From: ENR-C20 sp942493145
Lineage (GTDB): Bacteria; Bacillota; Clostridia; Acetivibrionales; DTU013
Length of the DNA: 64,000 nt
Assembly (NCBI GenBank): GCA_942493145.1
Contig: OW818679.1
Location: forward strand, 1,364,001-1,428,000
Reading direction: 5' to 3'
Of the stretch, positions 28,001 to 36,456 are shown piece by piece. Both the position numbers and the translations under genes were made by a program. Below the pieces are notes generated by a model. It had not been told where the DNA came from and did no database searches. It saw nothing but the letters and a program-made list of their open reading frames with translations. The stretch's first letter is position 1. Every line of letters begins with the position of its first letter.

Positions 28001-30814
28001 CTGCCGGTTGTGCTTGTTGTTTTGAATAAAACCGACCGGTTGGAAATACTTTATGAAGTCCTGAAAGCACACGAGTATTGGCGCCTGATGGATCTTAAGG
28101 TGGATCTTGTAATATTGAGTGAAGAAGAATACAGCTACACGCTTCCACTATATGCATTGATTTCAGATATAGTATTATCAAGACAGACACATGACATCCT
28201 TAACAAACCAGGTGATGTTTTTATATTGGATAAGAATAAAATTCCTGCTGAAGACGTCCATCTTCTGCATGCTGTTGCCAGAGTCATGTTGAATGGTGGT
28301 GGCCTTACCATGGACGAACAGATAAATATAAGTCAAAATTATCAGTTGCCCCAAATGATGCAATTCACCAGCCAGGTTCAACAATATGTCCTGCCCGCAG
28401 TCGATGAGCCGGAACTCCTTTATTTCAACGGATTGGGCGGGTTCCGTCCTGATGGAGGCGAATATGTCATACGGCTGGAAAGAGGTCAGAACACGCCTGC
28501 TCCATGGGTTAACGTAATTGCCAATCCGGGCTTTGGATTCATTGTTTCGGAGGCAGGTTCAGGATATGCATGGCATTCAAACAGTCGTGAAAACAAGCTG
28601 ACACCATGGTCCAACGATGCAGTATCTGACAGCCCGGGAGAAGTGTTGTATATAAGCGACGCAGATACCGGACGACAGTGGACTATGACTTCCCTGCCCA
28701 TAAGGGAGGACGAACCCTACACTGTCAGTCATGGATTCGGGTATTCAGTGTTCGGGCATACAAGTAACGGAATAGAACAAAAGCTTACCCAGTTTGTACC
28801 TGTAGATGAGAATGTCAAGATAAGCATTGCTGGCCTGAAGAACATTTCATCCCACAAAAGGCATCTGACACTGACCTATTATATAAGGCCAATACTCGGC
28901 GTGAGCGATCAGTTTACCGCCATGCACATTAAAACAAGCGTTGGCGAATCAGGTGCGTTATTGATTGAAAACCCATATAACGAGGAATTTGCTGGAGGAA
29001 TATGTTTTATAGATTCTTCATTGAAAGAATGCACAGTTACAAGCGATCGCAAAGAGTTTTTCGGCCCAGGGGATGCTGCCTCTCCGGAATGCCTCAATCG
29101 CGAGGCGCTTTCAGGAATAGTGGGAACGGGCTTTGATCCCTGTGGTGCTATACAGGTCAAGGTCACCCTTGAGCCAAACGAGAGCAGGGATATTGTTTTC
29201 CTTTTAGGAATTGCGTCACAGCTGGATGAAGTGAATAAAATCTCTCAGAGATACACGGATATCCATAATGCAAAAGAAGCTTTAAACAAGGTAAAAAGGT
29301 TCTGGAAGGAAAAGCTGGACATAGTACAGGTGGAGACACCGACTGTTCCCATGAACCTTATGCTGAATGGTTGGCTTCAGTACCAGGTAATTTCATGCAG
29401 GCTATGGGCACGGTCGGGTTTTTATCAGTCAGGTGGTGCCTTCGGTTTCAGGGATCAGCTTCAGGATTGCCTGTCCATAGCACATCTGTGGCCTGAGGCT
29501 GCACGCAAACAAATATTGCTTCATGCAAGGCACCAGTTCACACAAGGGGATGTACAGCACTGGTGGCATGAGCCTCTGGGCAAGGGGACCCGTACGCATA
29601 TTTCAGATGATCTTCTGTGGCTGCCCTATGTGACTGCTGAATATATCAGAATAACCGGTGACAGTAAGATACTGGAGGAAGAAATCCCCTTTTTGGACGA
29701 GGCTGTATTGGGGGAATTCGAAGATGAAAGATATGGAAGACCGGCAATCTCACAAACTGTGTCATCCTTGTTTGACCACTGCGTAAGGGCTGTGGACCAT
29801 TCCCTGGAATTTGGCGAACACGGCCTTCCGCTGATGGGCTCAGGGGATTGGAACGACGGCATGAATACCGTTGGCAGCAAGGGCTTGGGCGAAAGCGTCT
29901 GGCTCGGTTGGTTTTTATCCTCTGTCCTTGATATGCTCTCTCCGATTTGTACGAAAATGGGGGACGATATCAGGGCTGAAAAGTATTCCGAAATGAAGAG
30001 AAGAATTCCGGAGGCAATTGAAAGAAATGCATGGGATGGCAACTGGTACCGGCGGGCGTATTTTGATAATGGGCTGCCATTGGGCTCTGTAAAGAACAGT
30101 GAATGTAAAATCGATTCCATTGCACAGACCTGGTCTGTAATCTCAGGTGCTGGAGACCCTCATAGGATCCGACAGGCAATGAACTCACTTGAGGATTATC
30201 TGGTGATTAGGGAAGAAGGCCTGATTAAGCTGCTGACACCGCCATTCGGCGAAGGAGATGCTGAGCCGGGATATATCAAGGGATATGTCCCCGGTGTGAG
30301 AGAAAACGGCGGACAATATACCCACGCCGCTGCATGGGCGATTATGGCCTTTGCCAAATTGGGAGACGGGGAAAAGGCTTTGGAGCTGTTCGATCTCATC
30401 AACCCCATAAATCATACCGGCAACCACAGGGAGTATTCCAGATATAAGGTGGAGCCTTATGTAATGGCAGCAGATGTTTACGCTGTCCATCCCCATACAG
30501 GGCGGGGTGGCTGGTCCTGGTATACAGGCTCGGCCGGATGGATGTACCGTGCAGGTCTGGAATATATCCTTGGATTTCAGAAAAATGGCGAAATTCTGAT
30601 CATTGACCCCTGCATACCGGGCAAGTGGAAGGAATACTCCATAAAATACAAGTACATGGAGACAATGTATGATATCAGGGTGAAAAACCCGGATAGTGTA
30701 AACAAGGGAGTCATTAAAATATCCGTTGATGGAGTTGATTATGAAGGAAACATGATCAACCTTTCAAATGATGGGGGAACCCATTATGTAGAGGTGTTGA
30801 TGGGTAGGGGATAA
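22007..30814 (+). CDS. Cyclic beta-1,2-glucan synthase
   Basis: This giant 2935-residue membrane enzyme is of the NdvB/ChvB type. It has an N-terminal membrane anchor (residues 1-25), further helices at about 445-505 and 855-985, and a family 84-like glycosyltransferase core with LDSDTILP (about 660), HDLLEGSYVRTGL (about 778) and RLHRWVRGDWQL (about 811). A glycoamylase-like domain ends at MAHHQGMSLLALNN (about 1583). C-terminal GH94-type modules carry GSGDWNDGMN (about 2613) with the expected catalytic Asp. In studied enzymes the first part polymerises glucose from UDP-glucose, the middle domain cyclises and the GH94 part trims the chain. It stands alone between terminator and promoter. The product is likely a periplasm/cell-wall-space or secreted glucan used in osmoadaptation or surface interactions. 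Confidence 0.95.
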   Translation: MQFITKIFIEGAVLIVLLGLLAWIILSKSRNDRRLNMRDASLSNEELEDHAKKIAIEHSVSNRQNFLNWPLPRMNDNYEYILSVYRELNEDIQKKYTVPSSAEWLLDNFYIIEEQVKGLRRDLDKKSWSRLPVLRSGLLKGYARMFAVAVELVAHTDGQIDEMILSDYLKAYQSHSVLFDREIWSIPMVIRLAIIENIRHLCENIRNTQLQWHKADEIFDDWLVNEGEDSNRIIKLFKDRMKTPDEANPTFIEHLFYRLRRSGRSYTNILRIMDENLDKLGETTEHITWKEHNSQSVNTVSMGNCITSLRSFSTTDWSELFESASFVEQILKLDPDGTYPLMDLFTRNHYRSRIGELALAYGVSELHIAREAVALAQNACSEIITDSNPSINADIITGNDMDDEIRRKWHVGYYLIGKGLKILESRQGKVNKFLPGVSGLFEKHCGINYIGAICLITILLVSTAVAYTIFTGTPNVILFSILAGIFVLIPASEIAVSIVNWIVCKVMKPAFFPRLELKSGIPESMSTIIAIPTLLPDERRVKELVGNLESHYLSNREKNLYFALIGAFRDSDHAGMKDDANIIEAALQGIKDLNIKYSGAGRDIFYFFHRESQFNERNNKWIGWERKRGALMEFNDMVLGATDTSFSYFSSDAPPFSNIKYIITLDSDTILPMGMAKRMIGTMAHPLNRPVVDKKKGIVTEGYGLMQPRIDVDSESSNKSLFSRIFTGQEGIDPYANAISDVYQDLFGEGIFTGKGIYDLKIFQSVLKDTLPENAILSHDLLEGSYVRTGLVTDLRLVDSYPAKYNSFASRLHRWVRGDWQLSPLLFGKTHDSSHNRIPNPLSLLSRWKILDNMRRSLVAPALMILAASGLSILPGSIFFWLGFFFFAQSLPFIMAVIAYVFSGKLGNDMTKRHMPVMFGLKAAFLQGVLTMTFLPYQAWLMMDAILITLARVFITKKNLLEWVTSADVEKTQKNSLASYVRGMGAAFWEAPLVLILSVVLKPSAMVASLLFLILWVSSPFIAWRISKDQKDTVPEVSQKDMHELGRIARKTWRYFEEFANTRNSYLAPDNYQVDPPRGIACRTSPTNIGLGLLASLSARDFGYIGTCEMMEMIEKTIYTIEGLDKWNGHLYNWYDTHTLKPLRPGYISTVDSGNLAGFLITLEQGLKGYLHSPLIDACFSDGIRDTLQCTGKEGLAIYEKIAAENILPGSGPLDLILWNQALNELIIGRRFENIKEAVWKTKVERMVMMFKKDLMEFMPGIVLMERIPQALLKRDLNEDITAGVDKLINLLKRNVNLYDLPLVYSEAAQCAGKLIEIIPKSGMENYNNELGWLYELEEALIHVIEKIRQTINNYEALIKRINDLSEDMNFLPLYVIKKQLFSIGYDMEENKLTNSYYDLLASEARLTSYICIARGKIPPVHWFKMGRALTVVDSYKGLVSWTGTMFEYLMPVLVMKSYKNTLLDETYSFVIKSQKKYGRQRNMPWGFSESGFNSIDNNLDYQYKAIGVPWLGLKRGLIEDAVTAPYATFLALLVDPIGAVQNIKRLKEEGLDGPYGFYEAADYTPERLPFETKRSIVKSFMAHHQGMSLLALNNYLNKNIMQKRFHADPAMHAGRLLLQEKVPANLLLTKENKEKVVPFKETVPKEKSPMRIFSQPDPVLQKSHILSNGNYSIMITDRGTGYSKNKMVAVTRWRADSTLDQYGMFFYLRNVETNYVWSATYSPLNIIPDKYEVSFTADKATFKRMDGLIETKTEVVVASGDNAEIRRVSLKNYGDKPCTIEVTSYFEVVLATQAADSAHPAFSNLFIETSYQAERKCIIANRRPRSETDKSLWIANAAVIEGDTSGDVQYETDRMQMIGRGNNAKNPIVIERGKPLSNTVGPVLDPVMSLRVRIRIEPGKTARISFLTAVAESNELLLSLIDKYVSPDSVEGAFRFALARSRVEMNYLNLDVSEIELYQDMISHILFISPMRMMNQEMILKNSKGQSSLWRYGISGDLPVVLVVLNKTDRLEILYEVLKAHEYWRLMDLKVDLVILSEEEYSYTLPLYALISDIVLSRQTHDILNKPGDVFILDKNKIPAEDVHLLHAVARVMLNGGGLTMDEQINISQNYQLPQMMQFTSQVQQYVLPAVDEPELLYFNGLGGFRPDGGEYVIRLERGQNTPAPWVNVIANPGFGFIVSEAGSGYAWHSNSRENKLTPWSNDAVSDSPGEVLYISDADTGRQWTMTSLPIREDEPYTVSHGFGYSVFGHTSNGIEQKLTQFVPVDENVKISIAGLKNISSHKRHLTLTYYIRPILGVSDQFTAMHIKTSVGESGALLIENPYNEEFAGGICFIDSSLKECTVTSDRKEFFGPGDAASPECLNREALSGIVGTGFDPCGAIQVKVTLEPNESRDIVFLLGIASQLDEVNKISQRYTDIHNAKEALNKVKRFWKEKLDIVQVETPTVPMNLMLNGWLQYQVISCRLWARSGFYQSGGAFGFRDQLQDCLSIAHLWPEAARKQILLHARHQFTQGDVQHWWHEPLGKGTRTHISDDLLWLPYVTAEYIRITGDSKILEEEIPFLDEAVLGEFEDERYGRPAISQTVSSLFDHCVRAVDHSLEFGEHGLPLMGSGDWNDGMNTVGSKGLGESVWLGWFLSSVLDMLSPICTKMGDDIRAEKYSEMKRRIPEAIERNAWDGNWYRRAYFDNGLPLGSVKNSECKIDSIAQTWSVISGAGDPHRIRQAMNSLEDYLVIREEGLIKLLTPPFGEGDAEPGYIKGYVPGVRENGGQYTHAAAWAIMAFAKLGDGEKALELFDLINPINHTGNHREYSRYKVEPYVMAADVYAVHPHTGRGGWSWYTGSAGWMYRAGLEYILGFQKNGEILIIDPCIPGKWKEYSIKYKYMETMYDIRVKNPDSVNKGVIKISVDGVDYEGNMINLSNDGGTHYVEVLMGRG

Positions 30815-30826
30815 CTTTAGTATAAT
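30797..30826 (+). promoter_or_regulatory. Sigma-A type promoter for the MscS gene
   Basis: TTGATG (30797-30802), an 18-base spacer and TATAAT (30821-30826) lie across the end of the glucan synthase gene, about 90 bases before the channel gene. Confidence 0.6.
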
Positions 30827-30915
30827 AGTGCCATTGGAGCTCGTAATAATCTGGATCGGGTATGGGCAGGCATATGACGGGATTGAATGGTAATAAACAT
30901 ATAAAGGAGCATGAA

Positions 30916-32001
30916 ATGGATTCTTTTATTGATTTTATGAAATTAACTTTATTTGAAATTCCTGTTTACAGATATTTTATAGCGCTATTGATAATATTAC
31001 TTGCGGTATTACTTCAGAAGCTGTTTTTTAAAGTAATAAAGAAGATTATCAGCAAAATTTTTATTAAGATAAATATCAAACTTGAGGATAGTGCCTTGCA
31101 GGTTATGGGGAAACCTGTAAAGATGCTCTTTTTTATAGTTGGATTATGGATGGCATCATTATTTCTGAGTCTGCCGGCAGATATAAATGTATTTATTAAT
31201 CGCATAATACGTTCACTATTCATATTTTTGATTTTTTGGTCTGCGTACCGCTTTATGGATGCGTTACTGGACTTTTTGCAAAAGCGGTCTCTCAGAACCG
31301 GTTCAAAATCAGACTATATGCTGTTTCCGTTTATCTTCAAAGGCATTAAGGTTGTTCTGGCAATTGTAGGCCTGGTCCTTATTATACAGGAATGGAACTA
31401 TAACATAACTACTCTGTTGACTGGGCTGGGACTTGGCGGGCTTGCTCTGGCACTGGCTGCAAAGGATACCCTGGCCAATCTTTTTGGCAGTATCATGATT
31501 ATGATAGACCGTCCGTTTTTTATTGGCGACTGGATCCTGACAAGCAGCGCCGAGGGCGTCGTTGAAGAAATTGGATTTCGGAGCACAAAAATAAGAACCT
31601 TTTCACAAGCGCTGGTTTCCATACCGAATTCTACATTGTCGAATGAGCCTATAACCAACTGGTCACGTATGGGGAAGAGGCGTATTTCATTTCGTTTGGG
31701 ATTGGTATACAAGACATCCGCAGATCGGATAAGGGAATTTGTAAAGCAATCGAGGGAGATGCTTGAAAGCAATAAGGCAATCAGCTCAGAGCCTGTACAT
31801 GTATATTTTGACGAATTCGGAAAAGACGCCCTTGAAGTGTTGTTTTACTTCTATACAAATACGACGGACTGGAAGGAATACCTTCAAATAAAGGAACAAA
31901 TCAACCTTCAGATTATGGATATGTTAAAGGAAATGGAAATTTCAGTGGCATACACAAGCCGGAGCATATATATTGAAAATGAAAATTCTACAAACAAATG
32001 A
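30916..32001 (+). CDS. MscS-family mechanosensitive channel
   Basis: This 361-residue protein starts at ATG 30916, six bases after GGAG (30906-30909). Several hydrophobic helices precede the pore segment TTLLTGLGLGGLALALAAKDTLANLFGSIMIMIDRPFFIGDW (split here by family: Gly/Ala-rich TM3, then the beta domain). The C-terminal domain with SFRLGLVYKTSADRIREFVKQ is the cytoplasmic vestibule. The family releases solutes on hypo-osmotic shock. Placement after a cyclic glucan synthase fits a shared osmotic theme, but it has its own promoter. Confidence 0.93.
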   Translation: MDSFIDFMKLTLFEIPVYRYFIALLIILLAVLLQKLFFKVIKKIISKIFIKINIKLEDSALQVMGKPVKMLFFIVGLWMASLFLSLPADINVFINRIIRSLFIFLIFWSAYRFMDALLDFLQKRSLRTGSKSDYMLFPFIFKGIKVVLAIVGLVLIIQEWNYNITTLLTGLGLGGLALALAAKDTLANLFGSIMIMIDRPFFIGDWILTSSAEGVVEEIGFRSTKIRTFSQALVSIPNSTLSNEPITNWSRMGKRRISFRLGLVYKTSADRIREFVKQSREMLESNKAISSEPVHVYFDEFGKDALEVLFYFYTNTTDWKEYLQIKEQINLQIMDMLKEMEISVAYTSRSIYIENENSTNK

Positions 32002-32103
32002 CTTGAATGCATTGAAAGAAATGTAGGATTCTTTGATTAAGCGTTCACACTAAGGGGTAAATTTTGTTCAGCATATAAAATTTTTGTTCAGGAGGCAAAG
32101 AAA

Positions 32104-32871
32104 ATGTATTCTTTAATCACATATCTGATTATGATTGTTGTCAATGCCCTGGCTAATATCCTGCCGATCAACGGGCAGCAAACAGGCCAGGTATCCGATG
32201 CCTATCCGAATCTTTTTGCACCGGCCGGCGTTACCTTTGCAATCTGGGGGCTGATTTATCTGTTGCTGGCAGCGTATGTGCTCTACAATCTTGGTCTTTT
32301 CCAGGGGGATAAAAGCTCTGTCAAAAAGAGGTTACTTAAAAAGATAGAAGTAATATTTTCCGTTTCCTCAATTGCAAACACCGCGTGGATCTTCTCGTGG
32401 CATTATCATATAATACCATTGTCAATGCTCCTTATGATTATAATACTGGTGTGTCTGATATACATCATACTGCTGGTCAACAAAGAGCAGCTGTCAATAA
32501 GGGAAAAGATATTCATAAGGTTGCCCTTCAGTGTGTATTTCGGATGGATCACCGTAGCAACCATAGCAAATGCTACAGCTCTTCTTGTTAGCCTTGATTG
32601 GAAAGGATTTGGAATATCTGAACCGGTTTGGACTATTATTATAATATCTATTGGGATGATTATTGCTGCCGTTACAACTATAAGGAACAGAGACATTGCT
32701 TATGGCCTTGTTCCAATATGGGCTTATATCGGCATACTCATCAAGCATCTGTCCGCCGGTGGATTTTCAGGCCAATATCCGGGGATTATAGCAACAGTAA
32801 TAGCTTGCATCGTTTTATTGCTTGGAGTTTTGACTTATGTTGTAATTGCCAGGAGACGAGTAATCCATTAA
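32104..32871 (+). CDS. TspO/MBR-like tryptophan-rich membrane protein
   Basis: This 255-residue protein has about seven hydrophobic helices. FAPAGVTFAIWGLIYLLLAAYVLY near residue 37 and WIFSWHYHIIPLSMLLM match the PxxxTFxxWGxIY and Wxx.W motifs of the TspO/MBR-related proteins. It is longer than classical five-helix TspO (about 160 residues), as is common for this subfamily. Ligand and role are unknown; porphyrin binding is known only for classical members. RBS AGGAGGC lies at 32090-32096. Confidence 0.75.
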   Translation: MYSLITYLIMIVVNALANILPINGQQTGQVSDAYPNLFAPAGVTFAIWGLIYLLLAAYVLYNLGLFQGDKSSVKKRLLKKIEVIFSVSSIANTAWIFSWHYHIIPLSMLLMIIILVCLIYIILLVNKEQLSIREKIFIRLPFSVYFGWITVATIANATALLVSLDWKGFGISEPVWTIIIISIGMIIAAVTTIRNRDIAYGLVPIWAYIGILIKHLSAGGFSGQYPGIIATVIACIVLLLGVLTYVVIARRRVIH

Positions 32872-32905
32872 CATAACGTTCCCCTGGTAAATTACACAGG
32901 GTCTT

Positions 32906-33397
32906 TTACCCGTTACAGGGTTGATCCCCGGTTAACTCATGTTCCAGAGAATGCAAAGAGTTAAGCAAAGATACAGGATCAGTACGCTCAATATTAGTTG
33001 AACATATTAAAGTCTTCGGAATTTCCGAAGCTTTTTCTTTTAATTTACGCCCTTCTTCGGTAAGATGTACAAGAACATTCCTTTCGTCGCTTGTACTTCT
33101 TTCACGTTTAATATGTCCGCTCGCTTCAAGCTTTTTCAGAAGGGGGGTCAATGTACCGGAGTCAAGATACAACCTGTTACCCAATTCCTTAACTGTTATA
33201 TTATCTTTTTCCCATAAAGCCAGTAAGGTTATATATCCTGTATATGTGAGCCCCAGGGGATCCAACAGGGGCTTGTATTTCCTGATAATTTCCTTCGAAC
33301 AGACATAGAGAGCAAAACAGAGCTGGTTGTCCAGCTTCAGCAATTCACTGCTATCAATGTCTTCAAGTCTATTTTGAGGCTTATCTGTATTCATCAT
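32906..33397 (-). CDS. ohrR: MarR/OhrR-family peroxide-responsive repressor
   Basis: This 163-residue winged-helix repressor has LDNQLCFALYVCSKEIIRKYKPLLDPLGLTYTGY at about residues 21-54. The Cys in NQLCF is the reactive cysteine position of OhrR, which senses organic hydroperoxides, and the following segment is highly characteristic. The DNA-binding wing is TSDERNVLVHLTEEG. It diverges from a glutathione peroxidase gene and both promoters contain the same operator sequence. A second Cys in YVCSK is close by. Control of the peroxidase and itself is inferred. Confidence 0.88.
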   Translation of the reverse strand: MMNTDKPQNRLEDIDSSELLKLDNQLCFALYVCSKEIIRKYKPLLDPLGLTYTGYITLLALWEKDNITVKELGNRLYLDSGTLTPLLKKLEASGHIKRERSTSDERNVLVHLTEEGRKLKEKASEIPKTLICSTNIERTDPVSLLNSLHSLEHELTGDQPCNG

Positions 33398-33443
33398 TGT
33401 ATCCTTTCAAAACAAAATTCATCGATTCACTATAATTTTATTA

Positions 33444-33526
33444 AATTTTATACAATTTAATTTTATCCTAAAAATATCAAAAGTCAATAATAAGTATTGA
33501 CAACTACAAATAAATTGTATAAAATT
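33444..33526. promoter_or_regulatory. Divergent ohrR-gpx promoter region with mirrored OhrR-type operators
   Basis: The 16-base sequence AATTTTATACAATTTA (33444-33459) occurs again exactly as its reverse complement at 33511-33526. It resembles the TACAATT-based OhrR box of Bacillus. For gpx, TTGACA (33497-33502), 17 bases, TAAAAT (33520-33525) forms a promoter whose -10 lies within the right operator. For ohrR on the minus strand, TTGACT (33487-33482), 16 bases, TAAAAT (33465-33460) is directly followed by the left operator. The layout predicts simultaneous repression of both genes. Confidence 0.8.
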
Positions 33527-33592
33527 AAATCGTAAACAATGAAAAATGATTTCAAATAATAAAAGTAACAGAAACAAGAGGAGAAAAATTAT

Positions 33593-34066
33593 ATGAAGAT
33601 TTATGATTTAGATGTTAAGGATGCAAATGGAAACATTGTTTCCATGAAGGATTATGAAGGAAAGGTTTTGTTGATAGTAAACACGGCTACAGGCTGTGGG
33701 TTTACACCTCAATACGAGGGTTTGGAAAAGTTGTATGAAAAATACAGGGGCAGTGGATTTGAGATTTTAGACTTCCCATGCAATCAGTTTGCAAATCAGG
33801 CACCTGGAACAGAGGAGGAGATTAAGAGCTTCTGTCAGTTAAATTATGGAACGAACTTTAAAATGTTTGCCAAGATCGATGTAAATGGCAGCAAAGAAGA
33901 TCCGCTATATACTTTTTTAAAGAAAGAAAAGGGCGGATTGCTGGGGGATACAATAAAATGGAACTTTACAAAATTTCTTGTCGATAAAGCCGGCAATGTT
34001 GTAAAGAGGTATGCATCAACAGAAAAACCTGTAGCTATGGAAAAGGACATACTTAAAATTTTATAG
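33593..34066 (+). CDS. Glutathione peroxidase family thiol peroxidase
   Basis: This 157-residue thioredoxin-fold peroxidase (BsaA/GpxA type) has the active-site motif NTATGCGFTPQY with Cys at about residue 36 in place of selenocysteine. The tetrad members Gln (FPCNQFANQ), Trp and Asn (KWNFTKF) are present, and so is a resolving-type Cys in LDFPCNQF. Clostridia usually lack glutathione, so thioredoxin is the likely reductant. RBS is AGAGGAG. It is controlled by the ohrR-gpx promoter region upstream, giving defence against organic peroxides. Confidence 0.93.
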   Translation: MKIYDLDVKDANGNIVSMKDYEGKVLLIVNTATGCGFTPQYEGLEKLYEKYRGSGFEILDFPCNQFANQAPGTEEEIKSFCQLNYGTNFKMFAKIDVNGSKEDPLYTFLKKEKGGLLGDTIKWNFTKFLVDKAGNVVKRYASTEKPVAMEKDILKIL

Positions 34067-34182
34067 TTAATTACACAATAATTACACAATGACATGAATA
34101 TAGTGGAACAAAGAATCAAGTAATTGTTATATATGCTATAATAATATAAATTCGGAATGTTAATAAGGGGGGGCTGCTTAAC

Positions 34183-36456
34183 ATGCAACAAATGCCAGAT
34201 AAAGCAGCGGTCAGCTATGCATATACTTTTGACGAAGCTGGTCTTATTGCCAAAGCATCCGGCGAACAAGTGGTGCCGACCTTTTGTGCCATGTGTGGGC
34301 CTACTGCCGGTTGCGGCATATACGCTTTTACCAAAAACGGCCGGTTTACACGTGTAGCAGGGATGGCCGAATCGCCAATTAATCGTGGAGGTGTTTGTCC
34401 CAAGGGGCAGGCTGCACCCCAATGGGTGTATTCTCCCGATCGACTGAAGAAACCCATGCTGCGTAAAGGTTCCAAAGGCGAGGGATTATTTCAGGAGATC
34501 TCCTGGGATGAAGCAATAGGATTAATTGCAGATAAACTCAAAAGGCAAAAAGCGGAATATGGACCCGAATCGCTGGCAATTCTCTCTCCGGCGAGACGGT
34601 CGTACAGTGATTTCATCCAGCGTTTTCTGATTGCCCATGGTAGCCCCAATTACGGGCACAGCGGTATTTGCGCGTTGCAGCGGGCATTTGCCTTTTCATA
34701 TACGCTGGGTAGCAGGCCTCAATGTGATTATAAAAAAAGCGACCTTATCATTTTGTGGGGCCGGCAACCAATATATTCAGGACCGGCAATGAGCCAGGTC
34801 AAAGATTTTATTTCAGCAAAACATAGGGGAGCAAAGATTGTTGCCATTAAACCATCAGTGGAACCGGATGTTGGAATGGCCGACATATGGGTGCCGTTGC
34901 GTCCAGGAACTGATGCTGCCCTTGCTTTGTCAATGCTGAATGTTATTATTGATGAAAACCTTATAGATGCACCTTTTGTAGAGACATGGTGTTATGGGTT
35001 TGACCAGCTGCGGGAACATATCCGAAGATATCCACCCGAATGGGGCGAGAGGATTTCCGGGGTTCCAGCCAATCAGATACGGGAGTTAGCCAGACTTTAC
35101 GCAACCACAAAAGCTGCGACCATTGATTTGGGTAATGGAGTGGAGCATACACCTTCATGCAATGACTCAATAAGGGCTGTGGCTATTATGATGGCAATAA
35201 CCGGACACCTGGACCGGCCAGGTGGGAATCTGTTGGAAGCAGGTCCTTCAGCTGATGGTAGTGGTATGCCGCGTCCCAAAACAGTCAACCTTGTTGAACG
35301 CTATACTCAGGAAATGGTGGATAAACTTGTAGGTCCCGAGATGCCCAAGGCCTTTCAACCTTTTGTTGAGGGGACTACCTCTGCATATTACAGGATCTTT
35401 GACAGCGTTTTGACCGGTAAACCATATCCTGTAAGAACAGTAATTGCACCCGGGACACAGCCTGTTGTAAGTACACGTGGTACGAAACGAATCATTGAAG
35501 CACTAAAAAAATTGGATTTCTATGTGGTAGCAGATGTAACACGCACTGCTGATATGAATTATGCCGATATAGTCCTGCCAACCACCACTCCCTACGAATC
35601 CGATCATCCCTTTGAGACCCGGGGGAACTGGATCATGGCCCGAAACAAAGTCATTGAACCGCTTGGCGAATATAAATCAATATACGAATTCTTTCTTGAC
35701 CTGGGTGTCAGGATGGGGTATGAGGTGGATTTTTGGAACGGAAACATCAAAGATTGCCAAAACTATCAGCTATCGCCCTTCGGTATGACTATTGACCAAT
35801 TAAGAGAATATCCCATAGGGCGATTCTATGATACGGCAAGCGGCACCCAATCGGATACGAATTGCCAATCCTTTGAAAACTATACCCATGCCTTCAATAA
35901 AAAGAGTACCAGGCTAAATGGCAAACCATATCTACCCCAGGGTAAAGTTGCGATTTATAACACAACCTTCGAACAGGAAGGCTTCAATCCGCTGCCTGAA
36001 TGGCGGGAGCCGCCGGAAAGCCTAACTGGTACACCTGAACTTGCAGGGAGGTATCCATTGATATTGTCAGATTATCATACATCCAAGGCTTATACTGCGT
36101 CCTGGCAGCGTAACGTGCCCAGCCTTCGGGAGATACAGCCATATCCGATGCTGCACATCCACCCGTCCGCTGCTGCCACCAGAGGTATTAAAAATGACGA
36201 CTGGTTAACTGTGGAATCACCCCATGGCTGGATGAAAGTAAAAGCAGAGCTATATCCAGGTATCCGTCCTGATACTGTAATGATTTTGCATGGCTGGTGG
36301 CAAGGCTGCAGGGAACTGGACTTTGATGACCAGACGGTCCTCGATGGCGGGGCTAATGTAAACAATATGTACAGCGTAGACCCGGATAAGGCATTTGATC
36401 CGCTTGTGACAGCCATGAGCAGCCAAACCCTCGTGGAGGTGCGAAAGTATGAATAA
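34183..36456 (+). CDS. Molybdopterin oxidoreductase, catalytic subunit (DMSO reductase family)
   Basis: This 757-residue protein has an N-terminal [4Fe-4S] motif C35-x2-C38-x5-C44-x27-C72, in which the x5 spacing is longer than the usual x3. The molybdenum ligand is probably Cys163 in HSGICALQRAF, placing it with the Cys-ligated thiosulfate/polysulfide reductase and formate dehydrogenase-like groups. The dinucleotide-binding domain (YPLILSDYHTSKAYT to the end) is complete. There is no Tat signal, so it is cytoplasmic. It overlaps its ferredoxin-type partner by 8 bases. No membrane anchor subunit (NrfD or DmsC) follows. The substrate is not predictable. Confidence 0.88.
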   Translation: MQQMPDKAAVSYAYTFDEAGLIAKASGEQVVPTFCAMCGPTAGCGIYAFTKNGRFTRVAGMAESPINRGGVCPKGQAAPQWVYSPDRLKKPMLRKGSKGEGLFQEISWDEAIGLIADKLKRQKAEYGPESLAILSPARRSYSDFIQRFLIAHGSPNYGHSGICALQRAFAFSYTLGSRPQCDYKKSDLIILWGRQPIYSGPAMSQVKDFISAKHRGAKIVAIKPSVEPDVGMADIWVPLRPGTDAALALSMLNVIIDENLIDAPFVETWCYGFDQLREHIRRYPPEWGERISGVPANQIRELARLYATTKAATIDLGNGVEHTPSCNDSIRAVAIMMAITGHLDRPGGNLLEAGPSADGSGMPRPKTVNLVERYTQEMVDKLVGPEMPKAFQPFVEGTTSAYYRIFDSVLTGKPYPVRTVIAPGTQPVVSTRGTKRIIEALKKLDFYVVADVTRTADMNYADIVLPTTTPYESDHPFETRGNWIMARNKVIEPLGEYKSIYEFFLDLGVRMGYEVDFWNGNIKDCQNYQLSPFGMTIDQLREYPIGRFYDTASGTQSDTNCQSFENYTHAFNKKSTRLNGKPYLPQGKVAIYNTTFEQEGFNPLPEWREPPESLTGTPELAGRYPLILSDYHTSKAYTASWQRNVPSLREIQPYPMLHIHPSAAATRGIKNDDWLTVESPHGWMKVKAELYPGIRPDTVMILHGWWQGCRELDFDDQTVLDGGANVNNMYSVDPDKAFDPLVTAMSSQTLVEVRKYE

